From assembly GCF_000025545.1 (NCBI RefSeq), contig NC_013889.1, positions 613,501-677,500 on the forward strand: a DNA stretch of 64,000 bases, written 5' to 3'. Below the pieces are notes generated by a model that did no database searches, had not been told where the DNA came from, and saw nothing but the letters and a program-made list of their open reading frames with translations. The DNA comes from Thioalkalivibrio sp. K90mix (GTDB lineage: Bacteria; Pseudomonadota; Gammaproteobacteria; Ectothiorhodospirales; Ectothiorhodospiraceae). Positions 54,306-62,518 of this stretch are shown here, one piece after another (the first letter of the stretch is position 1; the number at the start of each line of letters is the position of its first letter). A program made the position numbers and the translations under genes.

Positions 54306-56117
54306 TCAGGAGGGTCGGTACATGTCCTCGGTTGTCGGGACATAGCCGAGGTTGTCCTCGCCAATACCCTTGACCTTGGGCTCGTTGAGTTCGCTGATGC
54401 GAACACCATTGGACTGGTTGCGCAGGTACTCGGCGACGTTGTCCCAGATCATCGTGCCGGTACCGCCCGCCGGCTCCTGCTGGACGCTGGCCCAGCCGGC
54501 GACGACGTATTCCTTGTCCGGGTCGACCTTCTCGCCGCCCAGTTCCATCTCGGAGATTCGGTTGCCGATCTCGGCTTCCGGATCGATCGCATACCGAAGG
54601 CCGCCCACGCGGACCATGTCGCCACCCTGCTGGTAGAACGGGTCGGCATTGAACAGGTTGTCGGCGACGTCTTCCAGGATGTCCTTGATCTGCGCACCGG
54701 TCATGGCGTTGCGGGTGGTCTCCGGATAGGTCAGGCCGGTCTGGTCCATGATGTGCTCGAAGGTGATCGGCATGCCCGGGAGTACGGTCGTGCCCCAGCG
54801 GAAGCCCGGCGAGAACGCGATCTGGGCATCGTGGACCTCCATCAGCGCATCACAGATTAGCTGGTCGAAAGTGCCGTTGAAGTTGCCACGGCGGAACAGC
54901 AGGTCCTCGGCGACGGCCAGCTCTTCGGAGAGCTTCTCCTCCATGTTGAAGGTGTCGCCGTCATAGGTGACGTCCTGGCTGCGCATGTTGTCGACGAACT
55001 CGGCCATCTCGGGATCTTCGTCCAAGAGGTTGGCGAACACCGGGACCAGGCGGTATTCCCAGTCCTTGATCTCGCCGTCGCGGAAATCGAAATCCAGGAC
55101 ACCGACGAACTTGGCGTTAGAGCCCGCGTTGGTGACCAGGCAGGTGCCGCCATCGGGGCGCTCCACCGGCAGCGGCTGCGGGACGGCATCGTGCGTGTGA
55201 CCGCCCATGATCGCGTCGAGACCCTCGACCATGCCGGCCATCTTGATGTCCACGTCCATGCCGTTATGCGACAGCGCGACCACGATCTCCGCGCCCTCTT
55301 CGCGCGCGGCGTTGACCTGCTGCTGCATGTCGTCCGGGCGAATGCCAAACGACCACTGCTCGATCATCCAGCGCGGGTTGGCGATCGGGGTGTAGGGGAA
55401 GGCCTGGCCGATCACGGCAACGTTGACACCATTCAACTCGCGGATCACGTACGGCTTGAAGATCAGGTCGCCCCAGTCCACGTCGCGCACGTTCTGGGCG
55501 ACGAAGTCGATCCCGGCATCGGCGAAATCGCCGTTGACGACCTCTTCCACGCGGTCGGCGCCGTAGGTGAATTCCCAGTGGCCGGTCATGATGTCGATGC
55601 CCAGCAGCTTCTGTGCATCGACCATGTCCTGGGCATTGGTCCACAGCGCGGTACCCGAGCCACCACCCCAGGTGTCGCCACCGTCCAGCAGCAGCGAGTT
55701 GGGGCGCGAGTCGCGCAGCTTCTTGACCAGCGTCTTCAGCTGCGGGAAGCCGCCGACGCGACCGTACTGTTCGGCCGCCTCCATGAAGTTCAGGTTGGTG
55801 TAGGCGTGGGCAAAGATGCTGTCGCGTTCGATGTCATAGTGCTTGAGGAAGTGCTCGCCAACGATGTGCGGCGGGCGGTTGCGCATATCGGCTACGCCCA
55901 GGTTCACGTTGGGCTCGCGGAAATAGATCGGCTTGAGCTGCGCATGGCAGTCGGTGTAGTGCAGCAGGTGCACATTGCCGAAACGATCCAGCATGTCGTA
56001 CGGGTCTCCCGAGGTGCCGTACTTGCCATTGGTGGCCTTGGCGCAGCCCGCCAGAGGGAAGCCGGCCACGCTGGCGGCGGCCAGCAGCTGCATGAATTCG
56101 CGGCGTGAGATATGCAT
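54306..56117 (-). CDS. soxB: Thiosulfohydrolase SoxB
   Basis: SoxB removes sulfate from the thiosulfonate bound to the SoxYZ carrier in periplasmic thiosulfate oxidation. The 603-residue protein has a Tat signal (ISRREFMQLL) and a metallophosphatase-like catalytic domain. The di-manganese ligands lie in LLHYTDCHAQLKP (about 51-63), LLLDGGDTWGGG, ALSHNGMD and IMGGHTHDAVP. The C-terminal 5'-nucleotidase-type domain is complete. No soxXYZA is nearby, and lone soxB genes are usual in Thioalkalivibrio-type genomes. It is transcribed alone; an inverted repeat lies about 50 bases upstream. Confidence 0.97.
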   Translation of the reverse strand: MHISRREFMQLLAAASVAGFPLAGCAKATNGKYGTSGDPYDMLDRFGNVHLLHYTDCHAQLKPIYFREPNVNLGVADMRNRPPHIVGEHFLKHYDIERDSIFAHAYTNLNFMEAAEQYGRVGGFPQLKTLVKKLRDSRPNSLLLDGGDTWGGGSGTALWTNAQDMVDAQKLLGIDIMTGHWEFTYGADRVEEVVNGDFADAGIDFVAQNVRDVDWGDLIFKPYVIRELNGVNVAVIGQAFPYTPIANPRWMIEQWSFGIRPDDMQQQVNAAREEGAEIVVALSHNGMDVDIKMAGMVEGLDAIMGGHTHDAVPQPLPVERPDGGTCLVTNAGSNAKFVGVLDFDFRDGEIKDWEYRLVPVFANLLDEDPEMAEFVDNMRSQDVTYDGDTFNMEEKLSEELAVAEDLLFRRGNFNGTFDQLICDALMEVHDAQIAFSPGFRWGTTVLPGMPITFEHIMDQTGLTYPETTRNAMTGAQIKDILEDVADNLFNADPFYQQGGDMVRVGGLRYAIDPEAEIGNRISEMELGGEKVDPDKEYVVAGWASVQQEPAGGTGTMIWDNVAEYLRNQSNGVRISELNEPKVKGIGEDNLGYVPTTEDMYRPS

Positions 56118-56167
56118 GAGGGTCCTACCTCTCTCTACTGTCGTTTATTGTGATTTTTTGGTTTCTC

Positions 56168-56192
56168 GAAGCAGCAATCTAGACGCTGCTTC
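56168..56192. promoter_or_regulatory. 8-bp inverted repeat upstream of soxB
   Basis: GAAGCAGC (56168-56175) and GCTGCTTC (56185-56192) are perfect reverse complements with a 9-base spacer, 51 bases before the soxB start. It may be an operator for a sulfur-responsive repressor or a leader hairpin. Confidence 0.45.
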
Positions 56193-56370
56193 TTTGTGGA
56201 ACATTCCCTGGGTGCGGAGCTTCCTTGCCGACTGGCGCGACGCCTGGCTGGTCTGAAGCCGTATTCAGCCCGCAGTGCCTCCAGAACCGGATTCCCCGGG
56301 TTCTGGCTTTGACGGATGCTGATGTCTGCCCTTGGACGTGCCCCGAGTCTTCGTGGGGCGCGGCGTCTCC

Positions 56371-57813
56371 CTAGCGACGCTGTTCGCGCGCCTGCCGCGC
56401 GGTTTCCTTGGCCGTGTCTCGCTTGTCTTCGATCCGCTGGATATCGCGTTCGCTGGCATCGCGTGCGTCGATGGCGGCCTCGAACTGGCGTACCGATTCT
56501 TCGTACTGCGCGCGGTGGAAAAAATACTCCGCCATGGCCTCGCGGCTGATCGCAATATAGCCGGCCCCGTCCGCGATGTCTGCCTTCAGTCGCAGCAACT
56601 CGGGGTTGGGTGCGCGTTCATTGCGGATCATTTCGTTCACGATGCGGATGGCGCGGTCGGGGTTGTCGAGATCGCGGTGCGCACGGGCCAGCACTTCGCG
56701 GATGACCGGGTGTCCGGGGTAGACCGCGTCCAGGTCATTCAGGATCTCGAGGGCCGCTTCGTGGTTGCCACGTTCCCGCTCCAGTGCGCCGCGCGCAAGT
56801 TCCAGCGTCATCCCGGGGGCCTCCTCGACCGGGATTTCCTCCAGCCGCTCGGCGGCGCGGTCCAGTTCGCCGCGCTCCAGGTGTGCGACCATGGCGCCGT
56901 AGATCTGGTGCGGCGCTGGGTCCGAGGCCCCGCGATGGATCTCGATCGCACGGCGCGGATCCTTCAGGGCCCGGGTGCGGGCCTGCATCCACTGGAACTC
57001 GGGGCCCCGGTTGCGCGTATCCACCGCCGGCATGCCGGCCGCGCGATTGCGGGCGTCGGTGATGCGGTCGAGCGTGACCGGGTGGGTGCGCAAATACTCG
57101 GGTACCGCGTCGCCAACGCCGCGCGAGAGCTCCTGCAGACGTTCGAAAAAATCCGCCATCGCATTCGGGTCAAAGTCCGCGCTGGCCAGGATACGCATGC
57201 CGGCGCGGTCGGCTTCGGCCTCGTTGGCGCGGGTAAAGTTGATCTGCTGCTGGATGCCGCCCGCGACACCGCCCGTGATGATGGCCGAGCCCAGGGTGGG
57301 ATCCGCCATCGATGCCAGGACCCCGGCGAGAATGGCGAGCCCGGTGGTGAAGTTGACCTCGCGCCCGCGCGCGAACATCCGGGCCAGGTGGCGTTGGGTG
57401 ACGTGCGCGATTTCGTGGGCCATGACGGCGGCCAGTTCGGCCTCGTCGCGGACCTCGAGTATCAATCCCGAGTGTACCCCGATGATGCCGCCGGGCATCG
57501 CAAAGGCGTTGACCTGGCCGTTGTCGATGGTCAGGAAATAGAACGGGCCATCCGCGTCGGGGGCGTTGGCGAGCAGCTGCCGACCGAGGGAGTCGACATA
57601 AAAGGAGACCTCCGGGTCGGTGACCAGTGGCAGGGACCGCCGGATCTCTCGAAGCAGGGAGCGACCGAGCTCGCGCTCTTCCGCAGGGGTCAGTACGCCA
57701 CCCGAGGCCTCGCCCAGGTCGGGCAGGGCGGTCCCGGAGGCCGAAACCGTTGGCGCCCCCAGCGTGAGTACCAGGAGCAGGGTTGAAAGTAGCGTGAGAA
57801 GCCGTGTCTTCAT
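56371..57813 (-). CDS. bepA: BepA/YfgC-like periplasmic M48 metalloprotease with TPR domain
   Basis: A 480-residue protein with a signal peptide (about 1-26), an M48 zinc protease domain (about 55-260) with the motif HEIAHVTQRH and the third ligand in NEAEADRAGMRIL, and a C-terminal TPR solenoid (about 300-475). BepA degrades stalled LptD and BAM substrates and acts as a chaperone at the outer membrane. Length matches E. coli BepA (487). ATG 57813 starts the signal peptide but lacks a Shine-Dalgarno; a GGAGG is buried in the hairpin just upstream. Confidence 0.93.
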   Translation of the reverse strand: MKTRLLTLLSTLLLVLTLGAPTVSASGTALPDLGEASGGVLTPAEERELGRSLLREIRRSLPLVTDPEVSFYVDSLGRQLLANAPDADGPFYFLTIDNGQVNAFAMPGGIIGVHSGLILEVRDEAELAAVMAHEIAHVTQRHLARMFARGREVNFTTGLAILAGVLASMADPTLGSAIITGGVAGGIQQQINFTRANEAEADRAGMRILASADFDPNAMADFFERLQELSRGVGDAVPEYLRTHPVTLDRITDARNRAAGMPAVDTRNRGPEFQWMQARTRALKDPRRAIEIHRGASDPAPHQIYGAMVAHLERGELDRAAERLEEIPVEEAPGMTLELARGALERERGNHEAALEILNDLDAVYPGHPVIREVLARAHRDLDNPDRAIRIVNEMIRNERAPNPELLRLKADIADGAGYIAISREAMAEYFFHRAQYEESVRQFEAAIDARDASERDIQRIEDKRDTAKETARQAREQRR

Positions 57814-57818
57814 ACGAC

Positions 57819-57845
57819 GGAGGCCGGCCGTTGGGGCCGGCCTCC
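57819..57845. repeat. 11-bp perfect hairpin just upstream of bepA
   Basis: GGAGGCCGGCC (57819-57829) pairs with GGCCGGCCTCC (57835-57845) around a 5-base loop. It ends five bases before the bepA ATG and starts 26 bases past the stop of the next upstream gene on this strand. It could be a U-less terminator for that gene or block ribosome access to bepA. Confidence 0.75.
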
Positions 57846-57871
57846 GAAGGGTCTTGGCATCGTGGGGTCGG

Positions 57872-58183
57872 TTACTTGCCGAGGCCCGGAGCCGAAGAGT
57901 AGGTGCGCATGCTGTCACGGGTTTCCCAGAGCTTCGGCTTGAGCATCGCTTCCGGGATCATGAACTTCTTGCGGTCCAGCACCTTGTGGGTGCGCACGAT
58001 CTTGACCACGTCGTCGTACTTCAGCTTGAACAGGAGACCCACGTCACCACCGGAGGTGCGGCGCACGATCATGTACTCGTCTTCCATGCTGTGCACGTAG
58101 ATGTTGGCCGGGCGCAGCTTGCCGTTTTCGTCCTTCATGGTCACGGCGTAGTGGCCGTTGACCTGGAATTCGCTCTTGTCCAC
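57872..58183 (-). CDS. Small conserved-looking protein of unknown function beside the sulfur genes
   Basis: A 103-residue soluble protein without signal or membrane segment. It starts MDKSEFQVNGHYAVTMKDE and has a compact beta-rich look (IYVHSMEDEYMIVRR, GLLFKLKYDDVVKIVRT), as in Sm-like or small ligand-binding folds, then a Lys-rich helix and a Ser/Pro tail. Codon use is strongly biased to the major codons, suggesting high expression. It is divergent from rhodanese-tusA-shdr over a 268-base gap, so shared regulation is possible. No family was recognised and no function is proposed. Confidence 0.85.
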   Translation of the reverse strand: MDKSEFQVNGHYAVTMKDENGKLRPANIYVHSMEDEYMIVRRTSGGDVGLLFKLKYDDVVKIVRTHKVLDRKKFMIPEAMLKPKLWETRDSMRTYSSAPGLGK

Positions 58184-58335
58184 CGCAAAGTCCTCCGCGA
58201 ATGAATCAGGGGGTTGATCGTCCGGACGCGCCCGCCCGAGAGCCGGTTGCGTCCATCAGTATTTCCTTCAACTCGGAACGATAGCACGACTTCTGTCCGC
58301 GAGAGAACAAACCAACCGTTCACGGGCGGACAAGT

Positions 58336-58363
58336 TTGCATTTGCGGCCTGTTTCGCTATCCT
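58336..58363 (+). promoter_or_regulatory. Candidate sigma70 promoter for the rhodanese gene
   Basis: TTGCAT (58336-58341), 16-base spacer, TATCCT (58358-58363), about 90 bases before the start. Reasonable but not strong. Confidence 0.4.
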
Positions 58364-58451
58364 CCGCGCCCATCCTTCGCGACCGGGGCATGTTTCGGAG
58401 TCTCGCGAGCGAGGCAGGCAGGTGCGGTTCGGCACACTTGGAGTGGAGCGC

Positions 58452-58781
58452 ATGTACGGATTCTCGGAGATCACCGCCGACGAGCTCGAACAGTGGCGAA
58501 CGGAAGGCAAGGCCTTTCGGCTTGTCGATGTACGCTCCCCCGGCGAGACGTCCCGCGGCGTCATTCCCGGTGCAGAGCTGGTGCCGCTGACGGTCCTGCC
58601 ATTGCGCAAGGACGAGTTCCTGGGAGGCGATATACCGCTGGTCTTGTATTGCCAGAGTGGCGCGCGTTCCGCCCAGGCCTGCGCGTTCCTTGCGCAACAA
58701 GGGCTGGAGACCGCGAACAGCCTGCGCGGCGGTATCGTGGGCTGGGCTCAGGCCGGCAAATCGGTCGTCACCCCGGATTAG
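58452..58781 (+). CDS. Single-domain rhodanese-like sulfurtransferase
   Basis: A 109-residue single rhodanese domain. The catalytic loop is C67-QSGAR-S (C-x4-R), preceded by VLY and followed by the helix AQACAFLAQQG; LVDVRSPGET supplies the conserved Asp-Arg. It should take sulfane sulfur (from persulfides or thiosulfate) and pass it to the TusA encoded 140 bases downstream; rhodanese-TusA relays feeding sHdr or Dsr are established in sulfur oxidisers. ATG 58452 follows GGAG; a GTG at 58422 would add ten residues without a family match. Confidence 0.9.
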   Translation: MYGFSEITADELEQWRTEGKAFRLVDVRSPGETSRGVIPGAELVPLTVLPLRKDEFLGGDIPLVLYCQSGARSAQACAFLAQQGLETANSLRGGIVGWAQAGKSVVTPD

Positions 58782-58788
58782 AATTCGG

Positions 58789-58817
58789 TTGTATTCCGAT
58801 CCCGTTTCCCCTATAAG
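58789..58817 (+). promoter_or_regulatory. Sigma70 promoter of tusA
   Basis: TTGTAT (58789-58794), 17-base spacer, TATAAG (58812-58817). Only 8 bases after the rhodanese stop and 105 before the tusA ATG, giving tusA its own strong promoter and a leader of about 100 bases. Confidence 0.65.
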
Positions 58818-58921
58818 GGTGAATTCGGCTGGCAAGGGTTCGATCGTTGTGGTCCCCAAACCGCCCCGATTGGTACCTCAGCACCCAACTGATTTTGGTA
58901 ACGCACTAAAGGAGACACACC

Positions 58922-59152
58922 ATGGCCAACTTTGACCAAGAACTCGACGCTTCCGGCCTGAACTGCCCGCTGCCGATCCTGCGCGCCAAGAAGGCCCTGG
59001 CGGCCATGGAATCCGGTCAGGTTCTGCACATCATCGCCACCGATCCGGGTGCCGTGAAGGACTTCCAGGCCTTCGCCAAGCAGACCGGCAACGAGCTGAT
59101 GGAGCACAAGGAAGAAGGCGGCAAGTTCTACTTCCTCGTGAAGAAGTCCTAA
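58922..59152 (+). CDS. tusA: TusA sulfur carrier protein
   Basis: A 76-residue cytoplasmic sulfur carrier. The persulfide cysteine is C15 in LNCPLPILRAKKAL, the universal TusA motif, and the rest fits the alpha/beta fold (GQVLHIIATDPGAVKDF, KFYFLVKK). In sulfur oxidisers TusA is abundant and brings sulfur to the sHdr or Dsr system; its place before shdrC1 and after a rhodanese supports this over a tRNA thiolation role. AGGAGA lies before the ATG. It has its own promoter and is followed by a hairpin, so it is probably transcribed more than the shdr genes. Confidence 0.96.
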   Translation: MANFDQELDASGLNCPLPILRAKKALAAMESGQVLHIIATDPGAVKDFQAFAKQTGNELMEHKEEGGKFYFLVKKS

Positions 59153-59173
59153 GGCGTCTCTAAGTGCCTGAAA

Positions 59174-59206
59174 CGGGGCGGCGATCCGCAAGGATCGACC
59201 GCCCCG
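59174..59206. terminator. Hairpin between tusA and shdrC1
   Basis: CGGGGCGG then CGATCC (59174-59187) pairs with GGATCG and CCGCCCCG (59192-59206), 14 bp with one bulged A and a GCAA loop. It follows the tusA stop by 21 bases and has no T run; probably a partial terminator or 3'-end protector that lets some transcripts continue into shdrC1. Confidence 0.6.
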
Positions 59207-59321
59207 ATTCCTGAAAAACGACGGTTGCCATGCGGTAACTGGATAGGTGCCTGGACGAGGTCTAGGCTGGCTGAGCAAGGTTCTCAAGAAACCTGCATCG
59301 CCAACAGCGAAGAGGTGACAT

Positions 59322-60014
59322 ATGGCGACATACGCTGAGATGCAGCAAATCTTCGACGACATCCGCGGAGATTTTCGCTACGACCACGAACTCAACGGCT
59401 GTCTGAACTGCGGCATCTGCACGGCAACGTGCCCCTCTGCTCAGTTCTACGACTACTCCCCGCGCGAGATCGTCCAGCTGCTGTGGACCGAAAACGTCGA
59501 GCAGATCTACGACGCGATGCAGGAAAAGATCTGGGCCTGCGCTCAGTGCATGACCTGTGCCGCTCGCTGCCCGTTCAAGAATTCCCCTGGTGGCCTGGTC
59601 GCGATCATGCGCGAAGTGGCCATCAAGCACGAAATGCAATCCGCGAAGGACGTGCTCCGCCCGTTCGGTCGCGTGATGCTGAAGCTGATCACCACGGGTA
59701 ACCAGCTGTCGCCCGACATGATCCAGCCCGACCACTTCCCCGACTGGGGCCCGAACATCCAGAAGGTGGAAGGTGACCTGCGCATCCTGCGCAAGGCGAT
59801 TCCGGTGAAGACGCTGCAGACGGTCGAGACCGCCTGGGAAGTGTCCCTGAAGACCTCGGTCGAGATGTACACCATCTGGGAAATGACCGGGGTGCTCAAG
59901 TCCCTCGAGCTGATGGACGAGAACCTCTTCGACGTGATCGAAGACTTCATCGACGAGAAGCGCGAGGACTACGAAGACTGGCTCGAGGAGCAGGAAGAGG
60001 AAGACGACGAGTAA
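59322..60014 (+). CDS. shdrC1: sHdr complex subunit C1 (iron-sulfur protein)
   Basis: A 230-residue HdrC-like protein with two [4Fe-4S] sites: C27-x2-C30-x2-C33-x3-C37 followed by Pro and C73-x2-C76-x2-C79-x3-C83 followed by Pro. The rest is helical and ends in a very acidic tail (EEQEEEDDE). In the sulfur-oxidising heterodisulfide-reductase-like system it carries electrons for the cytoplasmic oxidation of carrier-bound sulfur to sulfite. It opens the run C1-B1-A-hyp-C2 typical of the bacterial sHdr operon, about 45 bases before B1. AAGAGGTG precedes ATG 59322. Confidence 0.95.
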   Translation: MATYAEMQQIFDDIRGDFRYDHELNGCLNCGICTATCPSAQFYDYSPREIVQLLWTENVEQIYDAMQEKIWACAQCMTCAARCPFKNSPGGLVAIMREVAIKHEMQSAKDVLRPFGRVMLKLITTGNQLSPDMIQPDHFPDWGPNIQKVEGDLRILRKAIPVKTLQTVETAWEVSLKTSVEMYTIWEMTGVLKSLELMDENLFDVIEDFIDEKREDYEDWLEEQEEEDDE

Positions 60015-60059
60015 GTCGTCCCGTTTCCGACTCCACTCCAGGACATCAGGAGAAGCGTT

Positions 60060-61466
60060 ATGAGTGAACAGACCCCAGGCAATCACAACCAGAACGGCGA
60101 AGGTGCCGGTGCCGGCACCATGAAGCCCGGCTACCACAATACCGACGGTCAGGGCATCGCCGGTCACGGTTCCTTCTTCCAGGCGACCGACCTGTCCAAG
60201 GAAGACGCGATCAAGGCGACCGACTGGGTGCGCAAGCACGTCGACCGCCGTACGGTCGACCTTGGTGACCGTATGGACGACGTCCGCGAGCACATGTACG
60301 AGCTCGAAAAAGACGGTCAGATCATCATCCACCGCATCGAGGACCAGCACGAGCCGATGTCGGTGAAAACCCTGTTCGGCTGGGACAAGAAGGTCCCGAC
60401 CAAGCAGCTCTGGCACCACAAGTCCTGTGGCCAGTGCGGGAACATCCCGGGCTACCCGACCTCGCTGCTGTGGTTCATGAACAAGTTCGGCTTCGAGCCG
60501 GGCAAGGACTACCTCGACGAGACCGACCAGACCTCCTGCACCGCGTGGAACTACCACGGTTCCGGTATCGGGAACGTCGAGTCGCTGGCCGCGGTGTTCC
60601 TGCGCAACTTCCACCAGGCCTACGTCTCCGGCAAGCAGCACGGCCATGAGCTGGGTCACTTCTACCCGCTGGTCCATTGCGGCACCTCCTTCGGGAACTA
60701 CAAGGAGATCCGCAAGTATCTGGTCGAGTCCGCCGAGCTGCGCGAGAAGGTCACCAAGATCCTCGGCAAGCTGGGTCGCCTGGTCGACGGCAAGCTGGTC
60801 ATCCCGGAAGAGGTCATCCACTACTCCGAGTGGGTGCACGTGATGCGCAACCGCATCGCCTCCGAGCTGCAGACCATCGACGTCTCCAATATCCGTACCA
60901 CTGCCCACGTGGCCTGCCATTACTACAAGATGGTGCACGAGGACGCGGTGTACGACCCGTCCGTGCTGGGTGGCAACCGTACCGCGATCATCACCTCCAC
61001 CGCCCAGGCCCTGGGTGCGCAGGTGATCGACTACTCCACGTGGTACGACTGCTGCGGCTTCGGCTTCCGCCACATCATCTCCGAGCGCGAGTTCACCCGC
61101 TCGTTCACGATGGATCGCAAGATCCGCGTGGCCCGCGAGGAAGCCAACGCCGACGTGATGCTGGCCAACGACACCGGCTGCGTCACGACCATGGACAAGA
61201 ACCAGTGGATCGGTAAGGCCCACAACCAGAACTTCCAGATTCCGATCATGGCGGAAGTCCAGTTCGCGGCCCTGGCCTGCGGCGCGGATCCGTTCAAGAT
61301 CGTCCAGCTGCAGTGGCACGCATCGCCCTGCGAAGACCTGGTCGAGAAGATGGGGATCTCCTGGGACGAGGCCAAGAAGACCTTCCAGGAATACCTGAAG
61401 GAAGTCGAGGCCGGCAATATCGAATACCTCTACAATCCTGAGCTCGCTTACGGGGGCAAAGTCTGA
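60060..61466 (+). CDS. shdrB1: sHdr complex subunit B1 (CCG-domain protein)
   Basis: A 468-residue HdrB-like subunit, much longer than methanogen HdrB (around 300). About 100 N-terminal residues are extra and begin with an Asn/Gly-rich stretch. The C-terminal CCG-type motif keeps C286 (HVACHYY), the C331-C332 pair (YDCCGFGFR) and C374, which in HdrB proteins bind a noncubane Fe-S cluster. The first motif is reduced: CGQCGN, then single cysteines in TSCTAW and VHCGTSF instead of C-C pairs. It likely forms part of the sulfur-oxidising active site with HdrA. The stop overlaps the shdrA ATG by one base. Confidence 0.93.
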   Translation: MSEQTPGNHNQNGEGAGAGTMKPGYHNTDGQGIAGHGSFFQATDLSKEDAIKATDWVRKHVDRRTVDLGDRMDDVREHMYELEKDGQIIIHRIEDQHEPMSVKTLFGWDKKVPTKQLWHHKSCGQCGNIPGYPTSLLWFMNKFGFEPGKDYLDETDQTSCTAWNYHGSGIGNVESLAAVFLRNFHQAYVSGKQHGHELGHFYPLVHCGTSFGNYKEIRKYLVESAELREKVTKILGKLGRLVDGKLVIPEEVIHYSEWVHVMRNRIASELQTIDVSNIRTTAHVACHYYKMVHEDAVYDPSVLGGNRTAIITSTAQALGAQVIDYSTWYDCCGFGFRHIISEREFTRSFTMDRKIRVAREEANADVMLANDTGCVTTMDKNQWIGKAHNQNFQIPIMAEVQFAALACGADPFKIVQLQWHASPCEDLVEKMGISWDEAKKTFQEYLKEVEAGNIEYLYNPELAYGGKV

Positions 61467-62518
61467 TGCAGCAAGATACTGTTCTAGTAGTGGGTGGGGG
61501 CCCGGCTGGGCTGGCCGCCGCCGCGAATGTCACCTCGGCCGGTTTCAAGGCCGTGATGGTCGAGAAGGAAGACGTCCTGGGTGGCGCCCCGATCCTGTCG
61601 GGTTACGCCAAGCTGGTCCCCTCCGGCGAGTGGGCAAAGGACGCCATTGGCCGCATGGTCAAGCGCGTAGAAGACGATTCCAACTCGACGGTGCACAAGG
61701 GTGCGAAGGTCGAGAAGCTGGAAGGCGAGGCCGGTAACTTCACTGCCACGCTGACCAACGGCGAATCCGTCCAGGCCGGTGCCGTCGTGCTGGCCACGGG
61801 CTTCACCCATTTCGATTCCATCAACAAGCCGGAGTGGGGCTTTGGTACGTACGAAGACGTGCTGACCACCACCCAGATGGAACAGATGGTCGCCTCTGGC
61901 AAGATCGCCTGCCCGTCCGACGGCCGCGTGCCGGAACGGGTCTGCATCCTGCTGTGCGTGGGTTCGCGTGATCGCCAGATCGGTCGTGAGTGGTGCTCCA
62001 AGATCTGCTGCACCGTCTCCGCCAACCTGGCCATGGAGATCAAGGAACTGTCGCCGGAAACGGATGTGTTCATCTACTACATGGACATCCGTACCTTCGG
62101 CCTGTACGAAGACAAGTTCTACTGGAAGTCCCAGGAAGAGTTCAAAACCAAGTTCGTCAAGGCCCGTATCGCGGAAGTGACGGCCTCCGGCGATGGTCGT
62201 CTGCTGGTCAAGGGTGAGGACACCCTGGTCAAGCGCCCGATCGTGATCCCGTTCGATATCGTCGTGCACGCCATCGGCATGGATCCGAACGCCGACAACC
62301 CGGAAATCTCCCAGGTCTTCGGTGTCGGCCTCGAGAAGCACGGCTTCATTGAGAAGGCCGAGCAGTACACCAACACCTGTGGCACCACCCGCAAGGGCAT
62401 CTACTCCTGCGGTGCGGCCTATGGCCCCGAGACGATCGATGACTCGATCGCGCAGGGTGCCGCTGCCGGTGGCCGCGCGGTTGCGGACCTGCATGCGCTG
62501 GTTTCGAAAGCCGGCTGA
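61466..62518 (+). CDS. shdrA: sHdr complex subunit A (FAD-binding)
   Basis: A 350-residue HdrA-like flavoprotein. The FAD loop is VVGGGPAGLAAAANV (G10-x-G12-x2-G15). The central CVGSRD…WCSKICC set supplies the HdrA-type Fe-S cysteines, and a C-terminal NTCGTTRKGIYSCGAAYGP region closes the Rossmann fold. It lacks the C-terminal ferredoxin domains of methanogen HdrA, as expected for the sulfur-oxidising form. It is thought to bind the sulfur substrate and pass electrons to NAD. Coupled to B1 by a one-base overlap. Confidence 0.95.
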   Translation: MQQDTVLVVGGGPAGLAAAANVTSAGFKAVMVEKEDVLGGAPILSGYAKLVPSGEWAKDAIGRMVKRVEDDSNSTVHKGAKVEKLEGEAGNFTATLTNGESVQAGAVVLATGFTHFDSINKPEWGFGTYEDVLTTTQMEQMVASGKIACPSDGRVPERVCILLCVGSRDRQIGREWCSKICCTVSANLAMEIKELSPETDVFIYYMDIRTFGLYEDKFYWKSQEEFKTKFVKARIAEVTASGDGRLLVKGEDTLVKRPIVIPFDIVVHAIGMDPNADNPEISQVFGVGLEKHGFIEKAEQYTNTCGTTRKGIYSCGAAYGPETIDDSIAQGAAAGGRAVADLHALVSKAG

